From: JAUILH01 sp964230215
GTDB taxonomy: Bacteria > Bacteroidota > Bacteroidia > Flavobacteriales_D > JAUILH01
Reading direction: 5' to 3'
Assembly: GCA_964230215.1 (NCBI GenBank)
Contig: CAXRGQ010000011.1
Location: 163,150 to 227,149, forward strand
Length of the DNA stretch: 64,000 bases
Part shown: piece by piece, positions 8,045 through 15,075 of the stretch
How positions within the stretch are numbered: the first letter of the stretch is position 1
How the letters are laid out: each line of letters starts with the position of its first letter
The notes under the pieces: generated by a model
Seen by the model: only the letters and a program-made list of their open reading frames with translations
Databases searched by the model: none
What the model was told of the DNA's origin: nothing
Program-made: the position numbers and the translations under genes

Positions 8045-8971
8045 CTATATTCCATGATGACGATTCACGCCTTCTTGGTAAGGTGTAATCGGAAAGTAGC
8101 CATGTCTCCTAACGTTATCCTGTCCATCTTGAGATAGACAAAAATCTAAGAATTGTCTTGTAGCCCCCGTAGGAAGACCGTCAAAATATTGATACAAAGG
8201 TCTGCTCAACACATATTGTCCACTTTCTACAGCTGACATTTCATAAGGACTATAAGCTCTATCCCCATCTATATAGATATAGTTGGCCCATATATCACTG
8301 TGTGGTTTTCCGTTCTCATCCATAATGAAAGCCACACTAACATAGGCTATCGCATTTTTATCCTGAATGACTTTGTTGACAATTTCTTCGTTTGTTTCAA
8401 GCGCCACAATTGATGGGCAATAATCGCCATTGACCACATGGTTTCTAACATATTCGCATGTTCCAGACGAATTATCGCGTCCATAGATAGTTATAGGGCG
8501 ATCTGGTCCACCAACTTCCTTCCAATTCTTAATGGATCCGTTAAAAATGTCGCGCACTTGAGAAATAGACAAACTATCCACACCAATAGAATGATGACTG
8601 ATAATCGCAATAGCATCCATAGCTATAATAGCTTGTAAGGGCTCCACACCGTTGTTTTTAGCCATCATTAGCTCTTCCTCCGTCATTAAGCTTGAAGCAT
8701 TGGCCACGTCAATTTCACCCTTAATAAAACGCGATATACCATCTCTTGATCCACCCCCAGTTACTTCTATCAGAAGATTTTCGTTGTGCGATTGTTGCAT
8801 AAATTCGGTAGCTAGATCTCGTAAGAGTCCCAGTTCCGTCTCAGATCCACCATATTTTAGTTTTGAGTCTGATTCCGCTTTAGAGGCTTGTTCGTCAGCC
8901 GAATTATTGTCGTCTTTATTGCACGCAGTTAGCAACGCAACAGACATTAAGATAAATGTGAGGTATTTCAT
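8045..8971 (-). CDS. PstS-like phosphate-binding lipoprotein
   Basis: The 308-residue protein has a lipoprotein signal peptide (LLTAC, lipidated C17) and an acidic linker, then the PBP-like domain of PstS proteins: VTGGGSRDGISRFIKGEIDVANASS, IIAMDAIAIISH, VRDIFNGSIKNWKEVGGPDRPITIYGRDNSSGTCEYVRN and NAIAYVSVAF. PstS binds phosphate outside the inner membrane and hands it to the PstCA transporter. No pstC, pstA or pstB genes lie nearby, so this is a stand-alone copy that may serve sensing or scavenging rather than being part of a pst operon. Confidence 0.88.
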   Translation of the reverse strand: MKYLTFILMSVALLTACNKDDNNSADEQASKAESDSKLKYGGSETELGLLRDLATEFMQQSHNENLLIEVTGGGSRDGISRFIKGEIDVANASSLMTEEELMMAKNNGVEPLQAIIAMDAIAIISHHSIGVDSLSISQVRDIFNGSIKNWKEVGGPDRPITIYGRDNSSGTCEYVRNHVVNGDYCPSIVALETNEEIVNKVIQDKNAIAYVSVAFIMDENGKPHSDIWANYIYIDGDRAYSPYEMSAVESGQYVLSRPLYQYFDGLPTGATRQFLDFCLSQDGQDNVRRHGYFPITPYQEGVNRHHGI

Positions 8972-9091
8972 TATTGCCAGTTTACTACTGCCAATTTAAA
9001 GACACCCCTGCCCTTTTCTTGTTTCTAAATTGTAACTAAAATGTGAACTAATTATCCCAAGCTTCTAAGAACTTGTGGATGAAAGACAAAG

Positions 9092-9937
9092 CTATTTCTT
9101 CGCTTCCCATTCAGCGATAATCTCGTTAAGTCTATCCTCATAAGGGAATTCATCACCTTCTACTTCAACTCCCGTTTTTACAGCAACCTTACCGTATTTT
9201 ACAGCGCTTTTGTAGTCCTCCTCTTTCTCAGCAATTCTAGCTTGCGTCCAGTATGCGCTCCAATTAGTCTTGTCCAACTTAATCGATTCGCTTAAGTGTT
9301 TTTTAGATGTCTTGTAATCTCCCTTCTTTAAATAATAATTGGCAGCATTTAAATGTACTTCTGCGGGTTTATTGCTGGTATCTTTCAAAGCACGGTTAAT
9401 TTCATCACTTACGTATTTGTCAACTTCAACCTCTAGTTTAAGCGCTATTTTTGTAGTCTCCCACATAATCACCATATCGGCTTTGTTGCCAATAACGTTG
9501 GTGAATTCAATGGTAAACGACTCGCATGGTTTTACCTCTTGTACATCAGCTGAAACCGTTAGAGCGTTCATTGAGCTATCGTAATTGTATGCACCCCACT
9601 GCTCGTGATCCTTATTGAACATAACATCCCATGACTTTTTACCAGGCTTAGTGAAAATAGCATACGATCCTTTTTCAAGGTTTTTACCATTAATCATTAC
9701 GTCTGTCGAAAACTCGATAACTGTAGCATTGTTGGCTCCAGTTCTCCACACTTCATCAAAAGGCACTAGATCACCAAAAATGGTTCTATCGTTTACGTTC
9801 GGTCTAAAGTATTCAACTTCTATTTCTGTCATTCCTACCATCTGTTCTACTTCAGCCTTTTGGCTAACACGTGGAAGGTTTTGCGAATATGTTTGGAAGC
9901 TAACTAAAGCTGCAAGTGTAATTACGATTGATTTCAT
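9092..9937 (-). CDS. DUF2911 domain protein with C-terminal TPR region
   Basis: The protein is 281 residues from the ATG at 9937 (signal peptide MKSIVITLAALVSFQTYSQ); an ATG at 9967 would put ten charged residues before it. The DUF2911 domain spans about 22-160 (VEYFRPNVNDRTIFGDLVPFDEVWRTGANNATVIEF, GSYAIFTKPGKKSWDVMFNKD). A TPR-like region follows (NAANYYLKKGDYKTSKKHLSESIKLDKTNWSAYWTQARIAEKEEDYKSAVKYGKVAV). These proteins are exported and common in Bacteroidota, with no known reaction. It appears to be a single gene. Confidence 0.85.
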   Translation of the reverse strand: MKSIVITLAALVSFQTYSQNLPRVSQKAEVEQMVGMTEIEVEYFRPNVNDRTIFGDLVPFDEVWRTGANNATVIEFSTDVMINGKNLEKGSYAIFTKPGKKSWDVMFNKDHEQWGAYNYDSSMNALTVSADVQEVKPCESFTIEFTNVIGNKADMVIMWETTKIALKLEVEVDKYVSDEINRALKDTSNKPAEVHLNAANYYLKKGDYKTSKKHLSESIKLDKTNWSAYWTQARIAEKEEDYKSAVKYGKVAVKTGVEVEGDEFPYEDRLNEIIAEWEAKK

Positions 9938-10020
9938 TTTCTCTATTTTTTCAGCAAAGCTAAGCATATTAGAGATTGACTGGTAATTGCAATCTTGAAT
10001 AATTCGGGATATATTTGATT

Positions 10021-10233
10021 ATGCCATTAAAGTTGAGCCTGATAATCCTTTTATTCGTTGGTGTTCTGAGCACCTCATGTAAAAAAGACTTTACCTGCAC
10101 ATGTACGGTGAATGGTGACACACACAGTCATTACTATACAGACATTAGACGCAATGTAGCAGAGAGTGATTGTGATGCCTGGGAAGCCAACTATGACCAG
10201 ATTGGAGATGCTCAATGTGAACTGTACTATTGA
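10021..10233 (+). CDS. small cysteine-rich lipoprotein
   Basis: The protein has 70 residues. MPLKLSLIILLFVGVLSTSCKKD is a lipoprotein signal with a lipobox-like STSC. The mature part has four further Cys in FTCTC, ESDCDAW and AQCELYY, probably two disulfides. The ATG at 10021 is preferred over the TTG at 10015. No family is recognised, though short Cys-rich lipoproteins of this form are frequent in Bacteroidota. Confidence 0.65.
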   Translation: MPLKLSLIILLFVGVLSTSCKKDFTCTCTVNGDTHSHYYTDIRRNVAESDCDAWEANYDQIGDAQCELYY

Positions 10234-10264
10234 CATTCACGCGGATATTTAGTATCTTAACTAT

Positions 10265-10807
10265 ATGGAAGATGCCTTAAAATACCCGATACTCAATTGT
10301 GAATTCGATACAAAAAAGCAATACAACCGTGTAAGAGCGCTATTATTCCTATTTCCGATTGCCGCCTTTGCTTTGGTGTTTGTGCATCCATTATTGTTTA
10401 TAGTGCCCATTATATTGTTAATGACAATTAGGAATCCTTTATTGCGATGGGCCTTTCCGACCAAACATATTGGCAATCTTAGTTTTACTGAGGACGGTTT
10501 TTACCTAGAGACAAGTATGGAAGTAATCCAGTTTTCCTCTATTACAGATTTGCGCTTAGAACCTGTAATTGCTAGCGGACAGATGGCTTTACCTTTATAT
10601 ATGCCAAGCATTCCCGCAGAAGCTTATCAAGTTACTATTTCATTAGAAAATGGCGGTAAACGTAGCTTTGTTGCAGGATCTGCCCCTGTTGGTGGCGATG
10701 GCAATAGGTTTAATTGGTTGGTCACTAAACTCATACAAAATGTTGAGCTAAAAAGTGTAAACAGAAGCCGTGTCGCCAATTACTATATACAACACGGCTG
10801 CTGTTAA
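10265..10807 (+). CDS. uncharacterised membrane protein
   Basis: The protein has 180 residues. After 25 soluble residues there are one or two hydrophobic helices (ALLFLFPIAAFALVFVHPLLFIVPIILLMTI), then a beta-rich domain (GNLSFTEDGFYLETSMEVIQFSSITDLRLEPV) resembling PH-like membrane-associated domains. That resemblance is my impression only. It follows the small lipoprotein gene by 31 bases and may be co-transcribed. It ends with two cysteines (YYIQHGCC). Confidence 0.6.
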   Translation: MEDALKYPILNCEFDTKKQYNRVRALLFLFPIAAFALVFVHPLLFIVPIILLMTIRNPLLRWAFPTKHIGNLSFTEDGFYLETSMEVIQFSSITDLRLEPVIASGQMALPLYMPSIPAEAYQVTISLENGGKRSFVAGSAPVGGDGNRFNWLVTKLIQNVELKSVNRSRVANYYIQHGCC

Positions 10808-10834
10808 TTGCAGTATCTAATGAGTCAATCGGTC

Positions 10835-13678
10835 TTAACGATTAAACACCGTTAAGTGACCTTTGTACACATCTCCATTATCATTCACAATAAAGATGTA
10901 ATAGTAGGTACCGTCTGCAAGCGCATTTCCGTCTGCATTGGTTCCGTACCATGAATTGTCGTAGTTTTCTTTCTCGTACACCTTCGTACCCCATCTATTG
11001 AAGACTTGTAATGTAGTACTGCTATAGCTTTCCACACAATCGATATACATTGCGTCATTAACACCATCGCTGTTTGGTGTGATAACGTTTGGAATATTAC
11101 AGGTACAAGGCTCCAAAACAATTACAGCAGTGTCTGTGTACGAATTACATTCATTCGCAACCGTTACACTATATACACCTGATTGTGTCACTGAAATTGA
11201 TTGTGATGTACTTCCTGTACTCCATAACCAGCTTGTATTCTGAGGACCATAGGCGTTCAGTTCATAAGGCACATTTAAACAAGCCGTATCATCAGCTAAA
11301 CCTACCCAAGCCAGCGTTTTAAATTCAATTTCCATGGTTTTAGATACACCGCACAGGTTATCTGTAAAGGTTAACTCATACGTGCCGTTATTATTAGCGT
11401 ATACGGTTGGCGTTTCAACATTTGTACCCGGAACGAAAGTAAGCGTATCCCCTATTGCACCTGTCCAAGTCCATGTTCCGCCGCCTGTAGTATTCACTTC
11501 ATTAAAGCCGAACACAAAGGCCAATCCACAAACGCTAGTATCGTCTGGGAATTCGAATACTAAAGATGAAATGTTAATGCCTGCTGTTGCTGTACCACAC
11601 GCATTCGTTGCTGTTACCTCATAATAGCCTGTATCCGTTACAGAGATTGTTTCTGTTGTTTGGCCAGTATTCCATACATAACTATTAATAGATGAATAAT
11701 AGGTGGTATCTGGGTCGATTAGGTAGGCTGGGAATGATTCCGCACAAAAGAAGGTATCCGTTAATTCAAGAATTGGTGCCTGACCGTAAGTGATTACCAA
11801 AGTATCCATATCACCACAAGGATCGGTGTAGATAAACTCGTAACTACCCAGTGTATCCACTGTAATTATTGGGTCAATCGAATTCGCCGGATTAAAATCA
11901 ACCGTTGCTCCTGCCGGACCGTTAAACGTCCAAGAACCTCCTGTTTCGCCCTGATTAGTGCCGGGAGGCAATACGGTAACCATCTGATTACACTGGTTGA
12001 TGTCGTTTGTCAAACTCAATGCTGCTGATGAAGTAATCGTGAAGTTAGTTGTGCCTTGACAGCCATTCGTATCTATAACAGATAATGAATGCGTTCCAGC
12101 AAGGAAATAATCCTGAGTAACTGTGTCCATGGCTCCCCCATTCCAACTAAGCGAATCGTAAGGAAGTCCTTGACTACTTCCTGGGTCCAATGAAATAAGC
12201 GTTGAATCTCCAGCACATACATATAGATTCCCCATAACTGCAGGTACAGGTGGATCTACAATAAGTACATTTCTAAGTACCGACTTAATACAACCATTAT
12301 CTTGAACGGTCACCCAAAAGGCACCAGAGGTATCTGTATACATGGTGGAATCAGAAGGTATAATGCTCCACTCATAACTATCATAGGTGTAGGCATCCGC
12401 CAGTTCTAAGGTAACGTCATCACAAGAGACCGTATCACCCAAGACAATAGGATTTAGCGTGACTGTACCAGACAAATCCACGAAAATTGTAATACTTACA
12501 GTGGTTGTTTGCACGGGCGATCCATCATCCGTAGCAATAATATCTATCACATTGTATCCCGCGTTACTAGGGTCCCCCACTATCATTATACCTGCAGACC
12601 CAGGGTTACCGGGACTTGAGCTTATGACGGAAGCATTCGTCATACCATTGAAATTAGCGGTAACCGTAACGGTTTCACCCGACTCAGGTGCCAAAAATGA
12701 AGGATTGAGAATGAGTGTATCACCATTACCAACCCCACAAATCGAGATGGTATCTCCGCCCACACAGTTATTTCCGCCAGAAACACCAGAACTACCTCCA
12801 ATGCCGAAATCACCGAAAATCGGCGGGATATTTGTGGCGCTACATACATTGAAGTAGAACGACTGGTTGTCTAACCAATCAACACCATCGTTTGCGCCAG
12901 CTGGGCCATCGTATGCAGCACCTGGTTGATCAAATCTTCCCAACTGAATAAAATCTATACCATCGCCTTTGTTAACTCCAACAGTTGCAGGTGTACCACC
13001 AAAACCTCCAGTTCCGCCAGACGCAGCACCTGTTGTCCATTGCATATCTCCGTAACAGAAAGCAATATTGTCTCCGTTAGGTACAGCAGGATCCGTTCCG
13101 TCTGTTATGATTAATTGAAATGTGTTTACCTTATCTACTTGCGAATTATAATAACCAACTGCTTCCCAGTTAATGTATACCGCAGTAGGTGTAATTTTGT
13201 AGTAGATAGTACCCGTTCCGCCTAAATCCACATCTCCCCAAAAGGGTGCGATCATTACATACTGGTTACTAGGAAATGGCACTGATGAAAAGGTACCGTA
13301 AGGCGCATCAAAAGTAATATTCCCGTTAATATTGATATAGAAGGAATTATAGGTAGTTCCGTACAAACAGAAGTTAAACGGAATTGCGATAGGCCCTTGC
13401 GAACCATCATCTGTAGAGAAACCAAAGTTAGCTACCGTATAGCTCGCATCTGGCTGAATATAGCATTGGCAACCACTTTTCGGCGTTCCTTGCTGCGGTT
13501 TTGGTTTAACCGCATTGCCCACATTCTTTGGAGGAACTACATAAGGTATTATTTGATTTTGGTCTAAAGGGCCGTTAGCCTTCTGTTGTTCATAGTCAGG
13601 TGTACCTACTGTGACCTGTGCATTTAGAGTATGGCCAAGCACTAGAGATGCTATAGCAAATAATACAATGTTCCTCAT
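10835..13678 (-). CDS. secreted nidogen-domain protein with gliding-type (CHU_C) C-terminus
   Basis: The protein is about 947 residues from the ATG at 13678 (MRNIVLFAIASLVLGHTLNAQ is the signal peptide; 13693 is an alternative start). A nidogen-like (NIDO) domain follows at about 70-300 (FGFSTDDGSQGPIAIPFNF, INGNITF, APFWGDVDLGG). Then come several Ig/PKD-like repeats punctuated by paired Cys, and a C-terminal gliding-motility-associated (type B sorting) domain: NVITPNSDGVNDAMYI, VFNRWGTKVYEKENYDNSW, DGTYYYIFIVNDNGDVYKGHLTVFNR. Such proteins pass the outer membrane through the type IX system and end up on the surface or outside, often in adhesion. The partner is unknown. It is a single gene. 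Confidence 0.87.
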   Translation of the reverse strand: MRNIVLFAIASLVLGHTLNAQVTVGTPDYEQQKANGPLDQNQIIPYVVPPKNVGNAVKPKPQQGTPKSGCQCYIQPDASYTVANFGFSTDDGSQGPIAIPFNFCLYGTTYNSFYININGNITFDAPYGTFSSVPFPSNQYVMIAPFWGDVDLGGTGTIYYKITPTAVYINWEAVGYYNSQVDKVNTFQLIITDGTDPAVPNGDNIAFCYGDMQWTTGAASGGTGGFGGTPATVGVNKGDGIDFIQLGRFDQPGAAYDGPAGANDGVDWLDNQSFYFNVCSATNIPPIFGDFGIGGSSGVSGGNNCVGGDTISICGVGNGDTLILNPSFLAPESGETVTVTANFNGMTNASVISSSPGNPGSAGIMIVGDPSNAGYNVIDIIATDDGSPVQTTTVSITIFVDLSGTVTLNPIVLGDTVSCDDVTLELADAYTYDSYEWSIIPSDSTMYTDTSGAFWVTVQDNGCIKSVLRNVLIVDPPVPAVMGNLYVCAGDSTLISLDPGSSQGLPYDSLSWNGGAMDTVTQDYFLAGTHSLSVIDTNGCQGTTNFTITSSAALSLTNDINQCNQMVTVLPPGTNQGETGGSWTFNGPAGATVDFNPANSIDPIITVDTLGSYEFIYTDPCGDMDTLVITYGQAPILELTDTFFCAESFPAYLIDPDTTYYSSINSYVWNTGQTTETISVTDTGYYEVTATNACGTATAGINISSLVFEFPDDTSVCGLAFVFGFNEVNTTGGGTWTWTGAIGDTLTFVPGTNVETPTVYANNNGTYELTFTDNLCGVSKTMEIEFKTLAWVGLADDTACLNVPYELNAYGPQNTSWLWSTGSTSQSISVTQSGVYSVTVANECNSYTDTAVIVLEPCTCNIPNVITPNSDGVNDAMYIDCVESYSSTTLQVFNRWGTKVYEKENYDNSWYGTNADGNALADGTYYYIFIVNDNGDVYKGHLTVFNR

Positions 13679-13815
13679 AATTCCTAGTTTCATTTAAGAC
13701 GGCCAAAGGTAGTGTTCAGTTGCATTACAATTCGCATTAAAGCCTAAAATTCTTGCGGAATTAAGGTTTACAGGAAGCAAAAATGAAAACATATATTTTT
13801 TTACTCTCATTTGTT

Positions 13816-13844
13816 TTGACTTGACTTATCTTTTTATACATTTG
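13816..13844 (+). promoter_or_regulatory. promoter for tRNA-Pro
   Basis: TTG (13816-13818) and TACATTTG (13837-13844) are spaced by exactly 18 bases, as in the tRNA-Ser promoter. The predicted start is near 13851, about 178 bases before the mature tRNA-Pro. The long leader contains the decayed tRNA-like fragments, so the promoter probably belonged originally to the first, now broken copy. Confidence 0.65.
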
Positions 13845-13878
13845 CACTCGCATTGAACGAAATGTGAAACAAATTTCT

Positions 13879-14011
13879 CGGGGTGTAGCACTGAAGTTGC
13901 AATCAGTATGAACTCCACCCGGTCATCATTAGATAACTGGGAAATTGAAATGTAAGGGTCTAACGTAGCCCGGTCATCGCGTCCCGCCCTAAGGCGGGAA
14001 GGTCGCTTTCG
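13879..14011 (+). pseudogene. decayed tRNA-Pro-like copy, split in the D arm
   Basis: CGGGGTGTAGC (13879-13889) is identical to the first eleven bases of the intact tRNA-Pro. After about 75 unrelated bases (which include another fragment, CCCGGTCATC, at 13918), GTAGCCCGGTCATCGCG (from 13965) resumes exactly where the first piece stopped. Next comes a hairpin TCCCGCC CTAA GGCGGGA where the anticodon arm should be, then AGGTCGC and a degenerate T-arm (TTTCGAAATACGAA). The copy cannot give a functional tRNA. Its join point coincides with the D-stem position of the intact gene, which suggests an insertion or repeated rearrangement. Confidence 0.6.
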
Positions 14012-14028
14012 AAATACGAATTTAGTCT

Positions 14029-14103
14029 CGGGGTGTAGCGTAGCCCGGTCATCGCGCCTGCTTTGGGAGCAGGAGGTCGCAGGTTCGAATCCTGCCACCC
14101 CGA
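14029..14103 (+). tRNA. tRNA-Pro (anticodon TGG)
   Basis: The acceptor stem CGGGGTG pairs with CACCCCG, with discriminator A. The D arm is GCCCGGTCATCGC, the anticodon stem-loop CCTGC TTTGGGA GCAGG has anticodon TGG, and the T arm is GCAGG TTCGAAT CCTGC. CCA is not encoded. It borders the minus-strand defence island. Integrases often use the 3' half of a tRNA gene as attachment site, and decayed copies of this gene lie just upstream. Confidence 0.95.
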
Positions 14104-14116
14104 CACACATTTTTTG

Positions 14117-14156
14117 AAAAGCCTCTCTGGAAACCTTATCCAGCGGGGCTTTTGTC
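14117..14156 (+). terminator. putative terminator of tRNA-Pro
   Basis: GAAAAGCC and GGGCTTTT enclose a further CTCTGG/CCAGCG stem with an 8-10 base loop. T-rich sequence (TTTTGTCTTTC) follows. It lies 14 bases after the tRNA. Confidence 0.6.
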
Positions 14157-14329
14157 TTTCTGGCCTCCTTAGAAAACACTTTAGTTCACTCCATTATTCA
14201 CTTGTTGATTCTATCTATTTCATGCCATTGCTCGCTATTGCATGAAATCAGAGGGGTTCACCATCGAACACCCAGATGCGAAACTTTGAATAGCCTCACT
14301 AGTTTCAGTGTATTTTTAGTAATAGCGAT

Positions 14330-15067
14330 TCAATCTATTTTTGCGTTTTCGTGTATTGATTTTAAAAATCTCACAATAAATCCATGATGATTTTTAAATA
14401 TATACCCTATGAAGTAAACTACACTACTGAATATAATCACCCCCACACATACTAGAATCGAAATTACAAGCCACCCACAATCTAATTGCCCTCCAATTGA
14501 TGCTCCTATAGAAATAATTAAAACAAGGATAGATATGGCAATTGGATAATATGCGTTAATTAAATTCATTGATGCGTCCTCGTCATTTTCTGATTTCAAA
14601 TCTTCTAACCCTTCGACCAGTTTAAAATAGCCATTTCCAGCCATTAATTCATTATCCTTCACATAGACTAGGTCAAAATCAAAAAACCACTTAGCTGGCA
14701 CAGACTCCTTATCATTTAAGATATCTCTTCTTGCTTTAGATAATTCCTCTTCGTTAAGATTTTCAATAATAAAACAACGCATTTTTGATGTGTACTTATA
14801 ACACAAGAAAAGTATAATTAGTTCAAATAATCTAATCACAATAAAATAAGACATGTAAACTATTATAAGAAGTTTAATAAAGCCTATGGTAGACATGAAT
14901 ACTAAGAATTCGTTTATAGATTGAATTTTTGAAAACCCCAAATCGCCCCACCAGTAATTATAAAACCTTACTGAGAATATCAAAATCAATGACACCGTTA
15001 AAACGAAATAAATAATTCGTCTTTTATCATCTTCTTTTTTTAATGCAAATTCTAGAACTGCCCGCAT
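14330..15067 (-). CDS. uncharacterised membrane protein, last gene of the defence island
   Basis: The protein has 245 residues and about four or five hydrophobic helices: IIYFVLTVSLILIFSV, FLVFMSTIGFIKLLIIVYMSYFIVIRLFELIILFLCY, a pair near IAISILVLIISIGASIGG, and WLVISILVCVGVIIFSSVVYFIGYIF. Between helices 3 and 4 there is a charged loop. It starts eight bases after the hsdR stop, so it is co-transcribed with HTH-nucleotidyltransferase-hsdR. No family is recognised. A membrane effector or accessory of the restriction unit is possible but only a guess from position. Confidence 0.6.
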   Translation of the reverse strand: MRAVLEFALKKEDDKRRIIYFVLTVSLILIFSVRFYNYWWGDLGFSKIQSINEFLVFMSTIGFIKLLIIVYMSYFIVIRLFELIILFLCYKYTSKMRCFIIENLNEEELSKARRDILNDKESVPAKWFFDFDLVYVKDNELMAGNGYFKLVEGLEDLKSENDEDASMNLINAYYPIAISILVLIISIGASIGGQLDCGWLVISILVCVGVIIFSSVVYFIGYIFKNHHGFIVRFLKSIHENAKID

Positions 15068-15075
15068 AGCCTAAT

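Noticed and set aside
11089..12857. Several antisense frames of 77-132 residues within the large gliding-type protein
   Set aside because: They are shadows of the strongly biased coding sequence on the other strand.
13826..14179. 117-residue reading frame antisense to tRNA-Pro
   Set aside because: It is the reverse complement of the tRNA and its decayed copies (the VAGFEPATSCSQS-type translation is a well-known tRNA artefact).
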